A DNA stretch of 64,000 nt from Bacteroidota bacterium (GTDB taxonomy: Bacteria > Bacteroidota > Bacteroidia > UBA4408), in the NCBI GenBank assembly GCA_016721765.1, contig JADKHO010000001.1, forward strand, positions 1,476,001 to 1,540,000, written 5' to 3'. Made by a program: the position numbers and the translations under genes. The notes under the pieces were generated by a model. It saw only the letters and a program-made list of their open reading frames with translations. It did no database searches and was not told where the DNA came from. This document shows positions 43,401 through 51,582 of this stretch, piece by piece. How positions within the stretch are numbered: the first letter of the stretch is position 1; each line of letters opens with the position of its first letter.

Positions 43401-43787
43401 TACAACTTTTAGTTGTGTTTTTTCTTTATTGCCAAAAAACCATATAATGTATCTGTTTGCATCGCCACCACTGATAAACTTTTTAGTTACATCTTGGATT
43501 TGTTTTTTCGGTAATGAAGAATCATTGAGGCATACATAAAAGAAAAGCATTTGTGAAATGCTTCCTTTTTTCAAGGCAATTGGTCGTATGTCTTTTTGTT
43601 TTGAAAGAATAGGATGCTCTGCAATTAAACGCAACGATTCGCCACCAAAATATTCTTGTTGTTGCTGCGCAGGCAGCACACTTTCCCAATTTACTTTTTC
43701 ATCTACACGAAAAGTTTGTATTAGCGAAGTGCAAATTTGCTGATAGTCAAGTGTGGATTTATTTTCTATTAATTCTTTTAATGTCAT
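40425..43787 (-). CDS. Eco57I-like N6-adenine DNA methyltransferase
   Basis: 1120 residues. The SAM motif is VLDPACGSGAFPIGIL (motif I, about 440) and the catalytic motif IV is IVIGNPPYIG (about 665), preceded by a long N-terminal helical region and followed by a target-recognition-like region and a helical C-terminus. The size and motifs match Eco57I/type IIG and PglX-type enzymes. No nuclease motif is obvious, so restriction may depend on the partners. It overlaps the helicase gene by 4 bp (ATGA) and the ATPase gene by 1 bp, so the three are coupled. Confidence 0.85.
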   Translation of the reverse strand: MTLKELIENKSTLDYQQICTSLIQTFRVDEKVNWESVLPAQQQQEYFGGESLRLIAEHPILSKQKDIRPIALKKGSISQMLFFYVCLNDSSLPKKQIQDVTKKFISGGDANRYIIWFFGNKEKTQLKVVLSSKEGKKVVLKTLPFGIDQPYYKTYNFILNEVNQKVNQLFVEPTDLWKALWNAFDISIINRNFYDEIKGAFTDLLQQLNKKGTPFNNEEDKVQFAIRLIGRIIFCWFLKRKEVLHDAAISSEAVKAHSQNNYYHDLLEPLFFDVLNTPDKERKGGLPKIIAHYPFLNGGLFEAQETDYKQHLLLNIDNDWFHNLFSKTLERYNFTVDENSSSNAEIAIDPEMLGRIFENLLAEQNPETGDSARKATGSFYTPREIVDYMVEQSVAEFLKTALALDEKINAEIEDFVHTQVLPDALAKHEEKISEELSKIKVLDPACGSGAFPIGILQKIVALKQQLHPKAKNYKLKLDTIQNSIYGVDIQPMAVELSRLRCWLSLVVDEDPKDIKALPNLDFKFVCADSLVEVPLITGYTTDALEKSLAALEENVEQYFSPDYKNKKNIKRNIETSLAGISKFYHTIIASFITKIRQEEKTASPTRLKQLKETMMNYFQMDAKWNSYENIFKNKKVEFFNPNFFFPSAKNGFDIVIGNPPYIGANAQDTEHRELLGNSTNYTTLYQKWDIYVAFIERGIRLSKKELTCMIIPYPITNQTYAKKLREFIHTENDLVEITNLSGHKIFDEATVTNCILFVKNGESENQKIRVSKLNDNSISVVDSVLKTDLVRDEKTFVWDLSNKKSLLFSGEGFINLGDYCFISKGMVLNADEVQSKGLFVKSDLVSETKTKTNCKDYTEAKFIEKYKINKIFFLEWGTKRVPDLISRPTFPELYERPKIMVTKIGKIKATVDYTNIYCDQTIRVLVLWNDLKGVKNKSIDNSVKRYQTNSRKVLEEISSQVSLKYLLAIINSKLADTLLDQIRGKGNIDINPEYLKNIPIAKVSIEKQKVFEAIIDFILFLKENETPFHQSISNNLLVKQFEEIIDGMVLELYFGEEMKTKKVSVVELVEKELEKAKGKETTESIYSFYKSVSHPDSEIRNRILSFAIVSPEILKPILQG

Positions 43788-46700
43788 TGCTCAATATTGG
43801 TTTTGTCGTTTGCATAAAAGCCATACCACATCACTGGCTCGGGTTGTGGCACGGTAGATTCATCTTTTACTAAATGCACACTTTGGATTGCAAGTGTGTC
43901 TAATAAATCTACACTAACCTGTCCTTCATTTGTTTTCAAAAATGACCGCAAACGATTTTCAAATGCTAGGTTTCTTGAAGTTATTAGCTTTTGTAATCGG
44001 TTTATATTGTCAGTTGAATAGCGTTCTGTGTTTTCATTAAGCAATTTCAGCAACTCTTCTTTCGCTGGTTTCAAACTGCTACCACCTGCTGTGCTTTTCA
44101 CTCCCATAAATTCCGAAAGGTCTGTTCCTTCCAATGTAGTTTGAAATGCTCTCTCTGCTTCAAACACTTTCATTCCTTTTTGCACCAACTCATTTTTCTG
44201 TTCCGATTTTATTTTTTCGCTTTGGCGTTCTTTGTCAAAACTTCTCAACTGGTTTAATACTTTCAGTTGGTTCGGTTCTTTCTCAACTTTTTTCCCATCG
44301 GTTTTTATAAATTCAAAAACACCTTTGTCAATATTAAATGCCATAATTTTTCCGTTTTCATCAATGCTTGGCAACTCAACCCATTTATGCAAATTCATAT
44401 TCAAGATATATTCCTTCTCTATATCAGTTGCCTTGCGCATAAAATCACGAAGGTCATTTTCAAATACTTCATCAAAAGCCAAATCGTTTTCCCTTTCTAA
44501 TTTTTCCATTGCATCCTTTTGTTTGCTGCTGTCGGCTGAATAAATGTCTGTCATTAAACCAAACTGGCGGTCTGTAATTGTTTCACCTAAAATACTGCTG
44601 TCAATCCCCACACTTCCACCAATGATTTTTATTTTGTCTTGCAATCGTTGAATTAATTTTAAAAACTGTTCCAACTGACCTTCGGGCAAGAAGTTGTGAA
44701 TCTTTACGATGTTGAAAGCAGAGCCTAAACGATTAATACGACCATTGCGTTGAATCATTTTTACTGGATTCCAATGTAAATCGTAATTGATAATGATGCC
44801 GCAATCTTGCAAGTTTTGTCCTTCACTCAACACATCTGTTGAAACTAAAATTTGCAATTGCTCTCTGCCGTTTACTTTTCCGTTAATTACTTCTTGCTTT
44901 TGTGCTACGGGTGAAAAGCGTTGAACGAATGAAGATTTATCTTTTCCGTTTTTGCTTTTCAAAAATGCAACTTGGTCTTTTGATAAATCTAATTCGGTTA
45001 AAAAATCTTCGGTGAATGCTTCTTTCAAATAATCAACCGTGGTAGCAAAGTATGAAAAGATTAAAATTTTATTCCCTTTCAACTCTTTCACCAGTGCTTT
45101 AAGTTTATTCAACTTGGCATCGGGTTTAATGTTTGTCAAAACATGAAGAATGAGTTGAATAATTTCTTTGTCTTGTGCAATGGCAGCCTTCAATCTTTCA
45201 ATGTTGTAGTCCTCATGCTCAATAGTCATTACAGCCGATTGGATTTTATACTTCGTGTCTTTTTCCTTTTTCTCAATCTCTCTTGCGTTGAAAATTTCTA
45301 TTTCATCAGCTATTAATTCAATAACATCTGTGTCGTTGTATTCTTCGGTTTCATGTTTGGCAATTGCCTTTTGAATGATAACTGGTTTTACTACTTTGCT
45401 TTGCTGAAAAAATAATTCTTCAAAGTTTAAGAGATAGGTTTTGTATTTCTCAATTCGTTTTTTGAATGTGAAAATTGAAGAGTCAAAAGATTTGAACATG
45501 GTTACTTTCATTACACCTGTCAAATTCTTTCTTGCGTTTGCCTGAACTTCTTCAAATTCTGTTTTCTCAAGCTTCTCACTCAAATAGCTGTATGGAACTA
45601 ACTTCAGATTATTAATTGCTCGGTCCATGAAATGAAAAACAGATTGAAACTCAGTTTCATTTTTTGTTTTCACTTTATCAGTTTCCAAGTTATGGAAGAA
45701 ATCCAAAACGCCTTGAATTTCTAATTCATCCTCTTGTTTCTCTGTCAAGTCCTTTGTGAAGGCATCATACAACGGAGCATTATTTTTCTTTAATTCCTTT
45801 AAACTTTCGCTTATTGTTTTTCTGATTTGTTTGTTGTCCAATTCATACAATTCATTTTGCAAAACTTCATCAGGAAAAATAATTGGCTTCCCATTTAGTG
45901 TGGCATCGGGGAAATCTTTTTTTACTTGGTGCTTTGTCCGCTTCACCATTATTTTATTCAGTATCGGGTACAATTCACTAAACACTTCTTCGTTGTTTAA
46001 TTTCTTGAAAAGCTTTTGAGTGTTGGCAAATAAGCCCATCAAATTGTCTATTCCGTATGTAGTAAAGAATTTTTCATCACCACCTTTTGCCAATAAAATT
46101 TGGTTTGCCAAATCTTTCACACCGTTGTTCACTGGTGTTGCAGAAAGCATAAGCACTTTTGGAAGTTCTTTGCAATAAGTTTTGTCAGTGAGAATTGCAA
46201 GAATGTTTTGAAAGGATTTGCTGCCTTGTGTTTTCAAGTTGTGGCTTTCATCAATCACCAATAAATCAATTGCAGTGTTGTTGATTGAACTTCTTTTGCG
46301 AATAATCAAATCATGTTTGATAGATTCAAAACTACTTTCAATTGCAAATTCTGTAATTGAATAAACAGAGGCGTTCACTGTAATTTCTCTCATGTGATTG
46401 AGCCAGTCATTCCGCAAAGAGGCTGGACAAATGATTACAACATTTTTGCGTTCAAAATAACCGTATCGTTCAATAATGTCGCGAGCGATGTATGACTTAC
46501 CCAAACCTACACTGTCGCCAACCAAACACATTCCTATTCGCTTGTCGTTTAATCGGTTTATAGCTTTGCGAACACTTTCCTGTTGAAATGTTGTAAGCGT
46601 ATTTTTTTTCTCAAAACCATCTTCCAATTTTATTTTTTCTTCCAACTCAATATCATCACCGTACAATTCGTAAAGCAATCGTATGTAAACTTCATAAGGA

Positions 46701-47413
46701 GAGTAGGAGAGTTTTCCAAATTGGCTTAGTCCTAAAATCTCTTGATTGAATTGTAAATTCCAATCTTCGCTTTCGTTCCAAATGTTTTCAAACCAACTGC
46801 GGTGTGATGGATGCTGCATGTTGTTCAAGCGCTGGTAGTTCACAATTCTTCCATCATCTTCCAAAGCGTTCAATTCAAGATTGCCCGACAACCCCTGCTT
46901 AGTGAAATTGGAACTACCAATAATGCCAACAGCATTTTCGGTTTCAGAACCAAAGATGTAACACTTAGCGTGTAGAAAATTCTGCTTGTAAACTTTGATT
47001 TGCAGTTTAGAAAAACCGCTTGCTGTTTTCTCTAAAAACTTTGTGAGTAAGTCTATGACCTTCTGAAACTCTGGTTTCAACTCCAAATCTTCTAAATCCT
47101 TTTTTAAATATTTCTGTGGAAAATTCGGGTCAACAGTTTCAGGATTTTTGACCTGATAAGATTTAATGGAAGGTTCCTCGCCAAGCAACAAACGGAATGT
47201 GATATTTTCTCGGTCTAAGTACTTTTCAAGTTCGGCAAATATTTCAACCATACCGGGTAAATCCCAATAACCTGTGGCTATTGATATTTGTGAATAGGAA
47301 TTGTCAGCAAGCAATTCTTTTAGGATGCTTCCTAACTGATATTCGCTTATAGAATTATCTATAAGTTTTATTCTTTGTTTCACAGCTATAAAATTATTTT
47401 TTGTAGTTAACAA
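43784..47413 (-). CDS. PLD-SNF2 helicase fusion
   Basis: 1209 residues. The N-terminus is a phospholipase-D-like nuclease domain with an HxK motif (FLHAKCYIFGSETENAVGIIGSSNFTKQGLSG, about 148-180). A SNF2/DEAD-type helicase follows: Walker A DSVGLGKSYIA (about 302), DESH box LLVIDESHNLK (about 388), motif III LMLSATPVNNG, and in the C-terminal lobe STDVLSEGQNLQD and MIQRNGRINRLG. The combination matches DNA translocases of defence modules with methylases. It is the first gene of a coupled helicase-methylase-ATPase set. Confidence 0.88.
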   Translation of the reverse strand: MLTTKNNFIAVKQRIKLIDNSISEYQLGSILKELLADNSYSQISIATGYWDLPGMVEIFAELEKYLDRENITFRLLLGEEPSIKSYQVKNPETVDPNFPQKYLKKDLEDLELKPEFQKVIDLLTKFLEKTASGFSKLQIKVYKQNFLHAKCYIFGSETENAVGIIGSSNFTKQGLSGNLELNALEDDGRIVNYQRLNNMQHPSHRSWFENIWNESEDWNLQFNQEILGLSQFGKLSYSPYEVYIRLLYELYGDDIELEEKIKLEDGFEKKNTLTTFQQESVRKAINRLNDKRIGMCLVGDSVGLGKSYIARDIIERYGYFERKNVVIICPASLRNDWLNHMREITVNASVYSITEFAIESSFESIKHDLIIRKRSSINNTAIDLLVIDESHNLKTQGSKSFQNILAILTDKTYCKELPKVLMLSATPVNNGVKDLANQILLAKGGDEKFFTTYGIDNLMGLFANTQKLFKKLNNEEVFSELYPILNKIMVKRTKHQVKKDFPDATLNGKPIIFPDEVLQNELYELDNKQIRKTISESLKELKKNNAPLYDAFTKDLTEKQEDELEIQGVLDFFHNLETDKVKTKNETEFQSVFHFMDRAINNLKLVPYSYLSEKLEKTEFEEVQANARKNLTGVMKVTMFKSFDSSIFTFKKRIEKYKTYLLNFEELFFQQSKVVKPVIIQKAIAKHETEEYNDTDVIELIADEIEIFNAREIEKKEKDTKYKIQSAVMTIEHEDYNIERLKAAIAQDKEIIQLILHVLTNIKPDAKLNKLKALVKELKGNKILIFSYFATTVDYLKEAFTEDFLTELDLSKDQVAFLKSKNGKDKSSFVQRFSPVAQKQEVINGKVNGREQLQILVSTDVLSEGQNLQDCGIIINYDLHWNPVKMIQRNGRINRLGSAFNIVKIHNFLPEGQLEQFLKLIQRLQDKIKIIGGSVGIDSSILGETITDRQFGLMTDIYSADSSKQKDAMEKLERENDLAFDEVFENDLRDFMRKATDIEKEYILNMNLHKWVELPSIDENGKIMAFNIDKGVFEFIKTDGKKVEKEPNQLKVLNQLRSFDKERQSEKIKSEQKNELVQKGMKVFEAERAFQTTLEGTDLSEFMGVKSTAGGSSLKPAKEELLKLLNENTERYSTDNINRLQKLITSRNLAFENRLRSFLKTNEGQVSVDLLDTLAIQSVHLVKDESTVPQPEPVMWYGFYANDKTNIEQ

Positions 47414-47619
47414 TCAAACTCAAATTGATTTAATTGATTTATCAATAGTTGTCCAAATGTAATTAGAAAAATATGACACAAAAACAAGAGTTGCAAAAGT
47501 TTATTCAAAAGAAGTAAATGATTCAAAACTTTCTATGAGAGTGGATTTTTTAAAGAAAAAAAAGTCTTCTCATCGTAGATTCTTATTAAGTAAAAGAATA
47601 TAAGAATATTTTGATACAA

Positions 47620-48309
47620 TCACTTTGCAAATCGAATATTCAAAGTGGTTGTAGAATCTAAAGGCTCTAAAAGTCTTAAATCTAGGGTATGATAAAGTTG
47701 AATATCGTCAAAAGGTACTCTTGTTTTTGTTGGTTCAAAATTAAATGAGCATGTTTTCTCATTTCCTTTCAAAGTAAATAGAATGTTGTATTTATTAGAT
47801 TCCATAGCTGACATACTAATGCTTTTGGCACCTGAAGGAATCGTTATCCAATAGCTTAATTTGTAACTGTGAAGCTTAATGTTGTACTCAATAATATCAG
47901 GTAATATTGGATAAGGAATGGCTTCAATTTCGTCACTGTATTTTTCAACAAGTTCATGAATGTGATAGAAGAATTCTCGCATTTCTTCGGGTAATACATT
48001 TTTGCCCCTCAGTTTATCAAAATAGTCACTTGCTCCAAGTATCCTTTGCAGCATTGTTGATTGACTACTTATTATTAAACCATATCTCTTGAAGATAGGT
48101 ATTAGATATTCAAAAATCTGTCCATTGTATGTAAATTTGACAATCTCTCTTCGGCCAAGTTCGAAAAATAACTCTCTAAGGAATTTCAATCTTTCCTCTT
48201 TGCTAAGAGAGTTTGGGTCTGTTAAAATTATAAAACGGCTGTACATATCATTCATAGCTTCATTATTTATTTCACCAAAAGTAATTTTAATATGTGAAAA
48301 TAAATTCAA
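47620..48309 (-). CDS. Unassigned protein upstream of the helicase operon
   Basis: 229 residues. The N-terminal ~120 residues are helical (SKEERLKFLRELFFELGRREIVKF) and the C-terminal ~90 are beta-rich (IEYNIKLHSYKLSYWITIPSGAKSISMSAM ... TTTLNIRFAK), which suggests a two-domain soluble protein. No family recognised. It lies 206 bp before the helicase start on the same strand; that gap is AT-rich and has no recognised signal. It may be an accessory gene of the defence block. Confidence 0.6.
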   Translation of the reverse strand: MNLFSHIKITFGEINNEAMNDMYSRFIILTDPNSLSKEERLKFLRELFFELGRREIVKFTYNGQIFEYLIPIFKRYGLIISSQSTMLQRILGASDYFDKLRGKNVLPEEMREFFYHIHELVEKYSDEIEAIPYPILPDIIEYNIKLHSYKLSYWITIPSGAKSISMSAMESNKYNILFTLKGNEKTCSFNFEPTKTRVPFDDIQLYHTLDLRLLEPLDSTTTLNIRFAK

Positions 48310-48395
48310 AGAGTTGGTTCATTTTTTTAAATTTACAAACAAAACAGGTACTCGAAAGAAGGATGCAAACTTTCGGTAGTGGCTCAGTTTGAATT

Positions 48396-48611
48396 TTAAT
48401 TTTTATAAAGAGCTTTCTCTACCATTAAATAACTTTTTCTTTTATACCCACTATGCTTTTTAGTATTATACTCTTCTACGATATTCCATAAATCACTAAC
48501 GGTCGTTAAGTCTTTAGGGTTTTTAATAAACCCCTTAATCATATTATATGCAATCTTTTGATTATCCTCTTCGGAGGATTCTAAAAGGGTTTTAACAATA
48601 TCTAAATTCAT
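48396..48611 (-). CDS. Small unassigned protein downstream of IS1-like fragment
   Basis: 71 residues, helical and charged (MNLDIVKTLLESSEEDNQKIAYNMIKGF...). Its ATG overlaps the stop region of the IS1-like transposase fragment, so it was probably coupled to it. No domain recognised. Confidence 0.5.
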   Translation of the reverse strand: MNLDIVKTLLESSEEDNQKIAYNMIKGFIKNPKDLTTVSDLWNIVEEYNTKKHSGYKRKSYLMVEKALYKN

Positions 48612-48877
48612 TTATCTGCTAATTTAACAATATCTTGAATCTCCATTATATCCTGAGTTAGTCCGACCTCCATTGCAGGAGTTGCACGCAAAGTTTTGTG
48701 AATTTTGCAGAAGTTGTAATATACAAAATGCAAAGCAATAGCGTAGTAATGATTCTCTAATTTCTTGCTAAAAGAGTTAGTAAGTCTTGCAAACCGTCTC
48801 ATGTGCATTCGTATTGTTAAATTTTTACGTTCTTCATAACTTGTTGAAACTTGTACTTTATCTGGATTTCCTGCACA
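48608..48877 (-). pseudogene. IS1-type transposase, C-terminal fragment
   Basis: The minus-strand frame reads GNPDKVQVSTSYEERKNLTI, then RMHMRRFARLTNSFSKKLEN, YYAIALHFVYYNFCKIHKTL and RATPAMEVGLT, the C-terminal end of IS1-type transposases common in Bacteroidota. The N-terminal half is missing; the frame meets a stop just upstream (about 48880). Confidence 0.75.
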
Positions 48878-48896
48878 CTACCCGGGAAATTAGGCA

Positions 48897-49133
48897 ATGA
48901 CATACAACAGCGATCAAGGGGGAAAGAGAGAGTTAAATCAGTATGCACCATATACTAAACTAACAATAAATAGTTCCGGTGTTTTAGTTCCCGGGTATTT
49001 AAGAAAATATATTGCAGGGCTTAGCCCTGAGCAAGAGTTTAAGTTTTCAGTACATAGTCCGTGTGTAAAAGATAAGCCCGAAACTTATCAAGAGTGGTAC
49101 GATATTCAGTTAATTAAACCGTATTACGATTAA
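48897..49133 (+). CDS. Small unassigned protein
   Basis: 78 residues between two transposase fragments, preceded directly by an in-frame stop. Composition is protein-like (TKLTINSSGVLVPGYLRKYIAGLSPEQEFKF), but no family is recognised. Its stop overlaps the end of a minus-strand coding remnant. Confidence 0.45.
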   Translation: MTYNSDQGGKRELNQYAPYTKLTINSSGVLVPGYLRKYIAGLSPEQEFKFSVHSPCVKDKPETYQEWYDIQLIKPYYD

Positions 49134-49258
49134 GAGATAACAATTAAAACATCTGCTTCATTTTTGTTGTGAAATTCTGCTTTGAATGGCACAACACGTT
49201 CATATCCTTCTGCTTCGAGTAATTTATCTAAATTTATAACAATAGGTGTTTCTAATAA
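49130..49258 (-). pseudogene. Minus-strand coding remnant
   Basis: The frame reads ETPIVINLDKLLEAEGYERV, then VPFKAEFHNKNEADVLIVIS and a stop, and looks like the end of a real protein. Its upstream part is missing, replaced by the IS1595-like fragment. Confidence 0.4.
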
Positions 49259-49289
49259 GAACGTTAATCATTCAATCGGAGAGTAGACA

Positions 49290-49520
49290 AAGGGAGATTT
49301 AAACACAAACACCGTAGAAGGGCTTTTTAGCCACCTAAAAAGAGGCATTATAGGCATATACCACCAAACAAGCCAAAAACACCTTGAAAAGTATTGTAAT
49401 GAGTTTAGTTTCCGATATAATACTAGGAAGTGTAAAGAGGTTGAAAGATTTGATATCGCTATACGCCAATCTAAAGGACGCTTAACTTATGCTAATTTAA
49501 TTAAGAAGGTAGAAAAATAA
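49290..49520 (+). pseudogene. IS1595-type transposase, C-terminal fragment
   Basis: The plus frame reads NTVEGLFSHLKRGIIGIYHQ, then HLEKYCNEFSFRYNTRKCKE and IRQSKGRLTYANLIKKVEK. This is the C-terminal end of ISXO2/IS1595-type DDE transposases. The N-terminal part is absent and a stop lies just upstream. Confidence 0.7.
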
Positions 49521-49645
49521 TTTTTTCAGACCTGTATTTTTGTTTTTTAACAAATAGTGGTTAAAAATAATGTAGGTTATGTGAAAAAATTTTGTAAAAT
49601 TGCATATCTTTACTCAAGAGTAAAAGATAGCAAGTTTCCGATAAA

Positions 49646-50119
49646 ATGGTCAAAATTTCTGAAATATCCGACTACATTATTTTTAAATTAAAGTCTGAAG
49701 GGGCTTTAGATTTAAGCACCTTAAAACATCAAAAACTTCTATACTATGCTCAAGCTTGGCACTTAGCATTTTTTGAGGGTGAAAAGTTATTTGAAGGTGA
49801 ATTTCAGGCTTGGATTCATGGACCTGTAAACAGAGAGATTTACGACCTTTATAAGGAAAAAAAATATCTGTATAGTGAAATGATGGTTGAAGATATTACC
49901 AACCTAGCAGCCGTTTCATTATTAGCCCCTCAATATCAAAATCACCTCAATACTATTTTAGATGTTTACGCCCCATTTACAGCGACTCAGCTTGAGTATA
50001 TGACCCACAACGAACTTCCGTGGATTGAGGCAAGAAAGGGCTACTCTCCATACGCAAGATGCGAACAGATAATTAACGAAAAGACAATGCAGTCTTACTA
50101 TTCTGCAAGGCTCAAGTAA
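49646..50119 (+). CDS. Panacea (DUF4065/SocA-like) antitoxin candidate
   Basis: 157 residues of the Panacea domain: ISDYIIFKLKSEGALDLSTLKHQKLLYYAQAWHLAFFEGEKLFEGEFQAWIHGPVNREIYDLYK, ending with the conserved MTHNELPWIEARKGY. Panacea proteins serve as antitoxins for many unrelated toxins. The gene directly downstream (21-bp gap, same strand) is the likely toxin. The pair lies near the right end of the integrated element and may stabilise it or act against phage. Confidence 0.85.
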   Translation: MVKISEISDYIIFKLKSEGALDLSTLKHQKLLYYAQAWHLAFFEGEKLFEGEFQAWIHGPVNREIYDLYKEKKYLYSEMMVEDITNLAAVSLLAPQYQNHLNTILDVYAPFTATQLEYMTHNELPWIEARKGYSPYARCEQIINEKTMQSYYSARLK

Positions 50120-50140
50120 TCGTAATATATATTTTCTTAC

Positions 50141-50860
50141 GTGAAACCTGTTGTAAAAGAAAGCTTTGTTTCAAGGCAGCCTATAATCCCCGCAAATTTA
50201 CAACAGTCCAAAAAATGGACTTTTTCTTTTGAATACTTCAAGCATGATTTAGATTATTTTGGACTGGGAGAAACTCCCTCAGGGTGGTTTGTGTCCTTAC
50301 TTGAAAAGTTAAAAGAGCTATCAAAAGAGGAAATTAGAGAAATTGAAAATAATTATGCTAGAAAGAAGTCTAATAGATACCACAAAATAGATTGGGATGC
50401 AGAAAACATTCCCTACAAACGGGCAGATTTTAAATGGCTAAAAAAAGAAATACTTGAAAATGATGTTGAGTTTCCATTTTTTCAATTCCAAGTATCTTTA
50501 GCTATGGGGAGAGTGGTTGGATTTTGGGATGTTGGACAGGAAAAGTTTAATATAATTTTACTGGACACCAAGCATAATTTGCAGCCTTCAAAAAGATACC
50601 AATACAAAGTTGATGACACTTCTGAAATTGCCTGTGATTATACATCTCTTATACTGGACTTAGATAGATTAAAAAAAATGAGTTGTTCAGATGCAAATTG
50701 CGCTTGTAAGTTAGAGCTAGGAAAACTTCCAACAAAACTTAACAGAGGAAATTTTGTATATTGCCTTATTGAAGACGATAGTTATTATGAAGACTTTATT
50801 GGCAGGTGTAAGGATAAAAGCCTTACAGAGCTATTAGAAATGGGTTTATTAAGTAGTTAA
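50141..50860 (+). CDS. Putative toxin paired with the Panacea antitoxin
   Basis: 239 residues from a GTG at 50141. Conserved-looking runs are FFQFQVSLAMGRVVGFWDVGQEKFNIILLDTKHNLQPSKRYQY and a Cys-rich stretch CSDANCACKL. No known toxin fold recognised. Assignment as toxin rests on its position 21 bp after the Panacea gene, which is how such pairs are built. Confidence 0.6.
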   Translation: MKPVVKESFVSRQPIIPANLQQSKKWTFSFEYFKHDLDYFGLGETPSGWFVSLLEKLKELSKEEIREIENNYARKKSNRYHKIDWDAENIPYKRADFKWLKKEILENDVEFPFFQFQVSLAMGRVVGFWDVGQEKFNIILLDTKHNLQPSKRYQYKVDDTSEIACDYTSLILDLDRLKKMSCSDANCACKLELGKLPTKLNRGNFVYCLIEDDSYYEDFIGRCKDKSLTELLEMGLLSS

Positions 50861-50867
50861 AACCATT

Positions 50868-51197
50868 ATGAAGGTAGTAGACTTTTTTTTAAATAATTTC
50901 CTTTACGGATTGCTTTATTTTGATGGAAAATTATTTTTAACATCAGGGTTAAGAGTTACTTATAAAGACAGACCAAACGACAATAGTAAATTCTTTTTTG
51001 AGTGGTTTGAGGGAATTGAAAAGGACGGGAACTTTATTTCCAGCCCCAACGGGAGTATATTTGTATGCTTTCAGGAAACAGAAAAAGGGATAATTTTCTT
51101 TTATGAAGACAAAGAATATACATTTAAAAAGATTGACGGTAAAAAATTAGAGTTCACAAACGATTCGGGAAGCCACTTTATAGAGCGCAGATTGTGA
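50868..51197 (+). CDS. Unassigned protein after the Panacea pair
   Basis: 109 residues, 7 bp after the putative toxin gene, so probably in the same operon. Mixed alpha/beta composition with many aromatics (FFLNNFLYGLLYFDGKLFL, FFFEWFEGIEKDGNF). No family recognised. It could be a third component of the toxin-antitoxin unit. Confidence 0.55.
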   Translation: MKVVDFFLNNFLYGLLYFDGKLFLTSGLRVTYKDRPNDNSKFFFEWFEGIEKDGNFISSPNGSIFVCFQETEKGIIFFYEDKEYTFKKIDGKKLEFTNDSGSHFIERRL

Positions 51198-51501
51198 TTC
51201 TTTAGATAATCTTAGTTCGATTGCCTGTTCTTCACTCAACCCCATCCATCTTAAATTATCTTTTCTAAAAGGAGCTGATTTTAAACACTCAAATATTTTT
51301 TGTGTCTTTTCCTCGCCTAAAACCTTTCCCCCTGACTTTAAACCACTTACCTTCTCTTGGTCTTGGTTGTATGTTGATTCCGGAAATTATGCCTTTTTCA
51401 AATTGATAAAAATTACTTATTTTTATTTCGAAAAAAATTATTTCTTTTTCAGGTTCGAGTCCGGTTCCATACCCAACGAGACAACAAAAAAAATAAAAAA
51501 G

Positions 51502-51523
51502 TGTGATACTCCTGTGATACCTC
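51502..51523. repeat. GTGATACCTC repeats near attR
   Basis: TGTGATACTCC followed by TGTGATACCTC, matching the repeats before the integrase gene. Probable arm-type sites on the right side. Confidence 0.6.
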
Positions 51524-51582
51524 TATTAGCAAAATATTGCCAGAAATCCTTTAAATACAGCACATCTAAAAATGAAAAAAGT

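Noticed and set aside
43784..47413. Complete DISARM system
   Set aside because: A SNF2 helicase and adenine methylase are present, but no DUF1998 (drmB) or drmA gene is seen, and the PLD domain is fused to the helicase.
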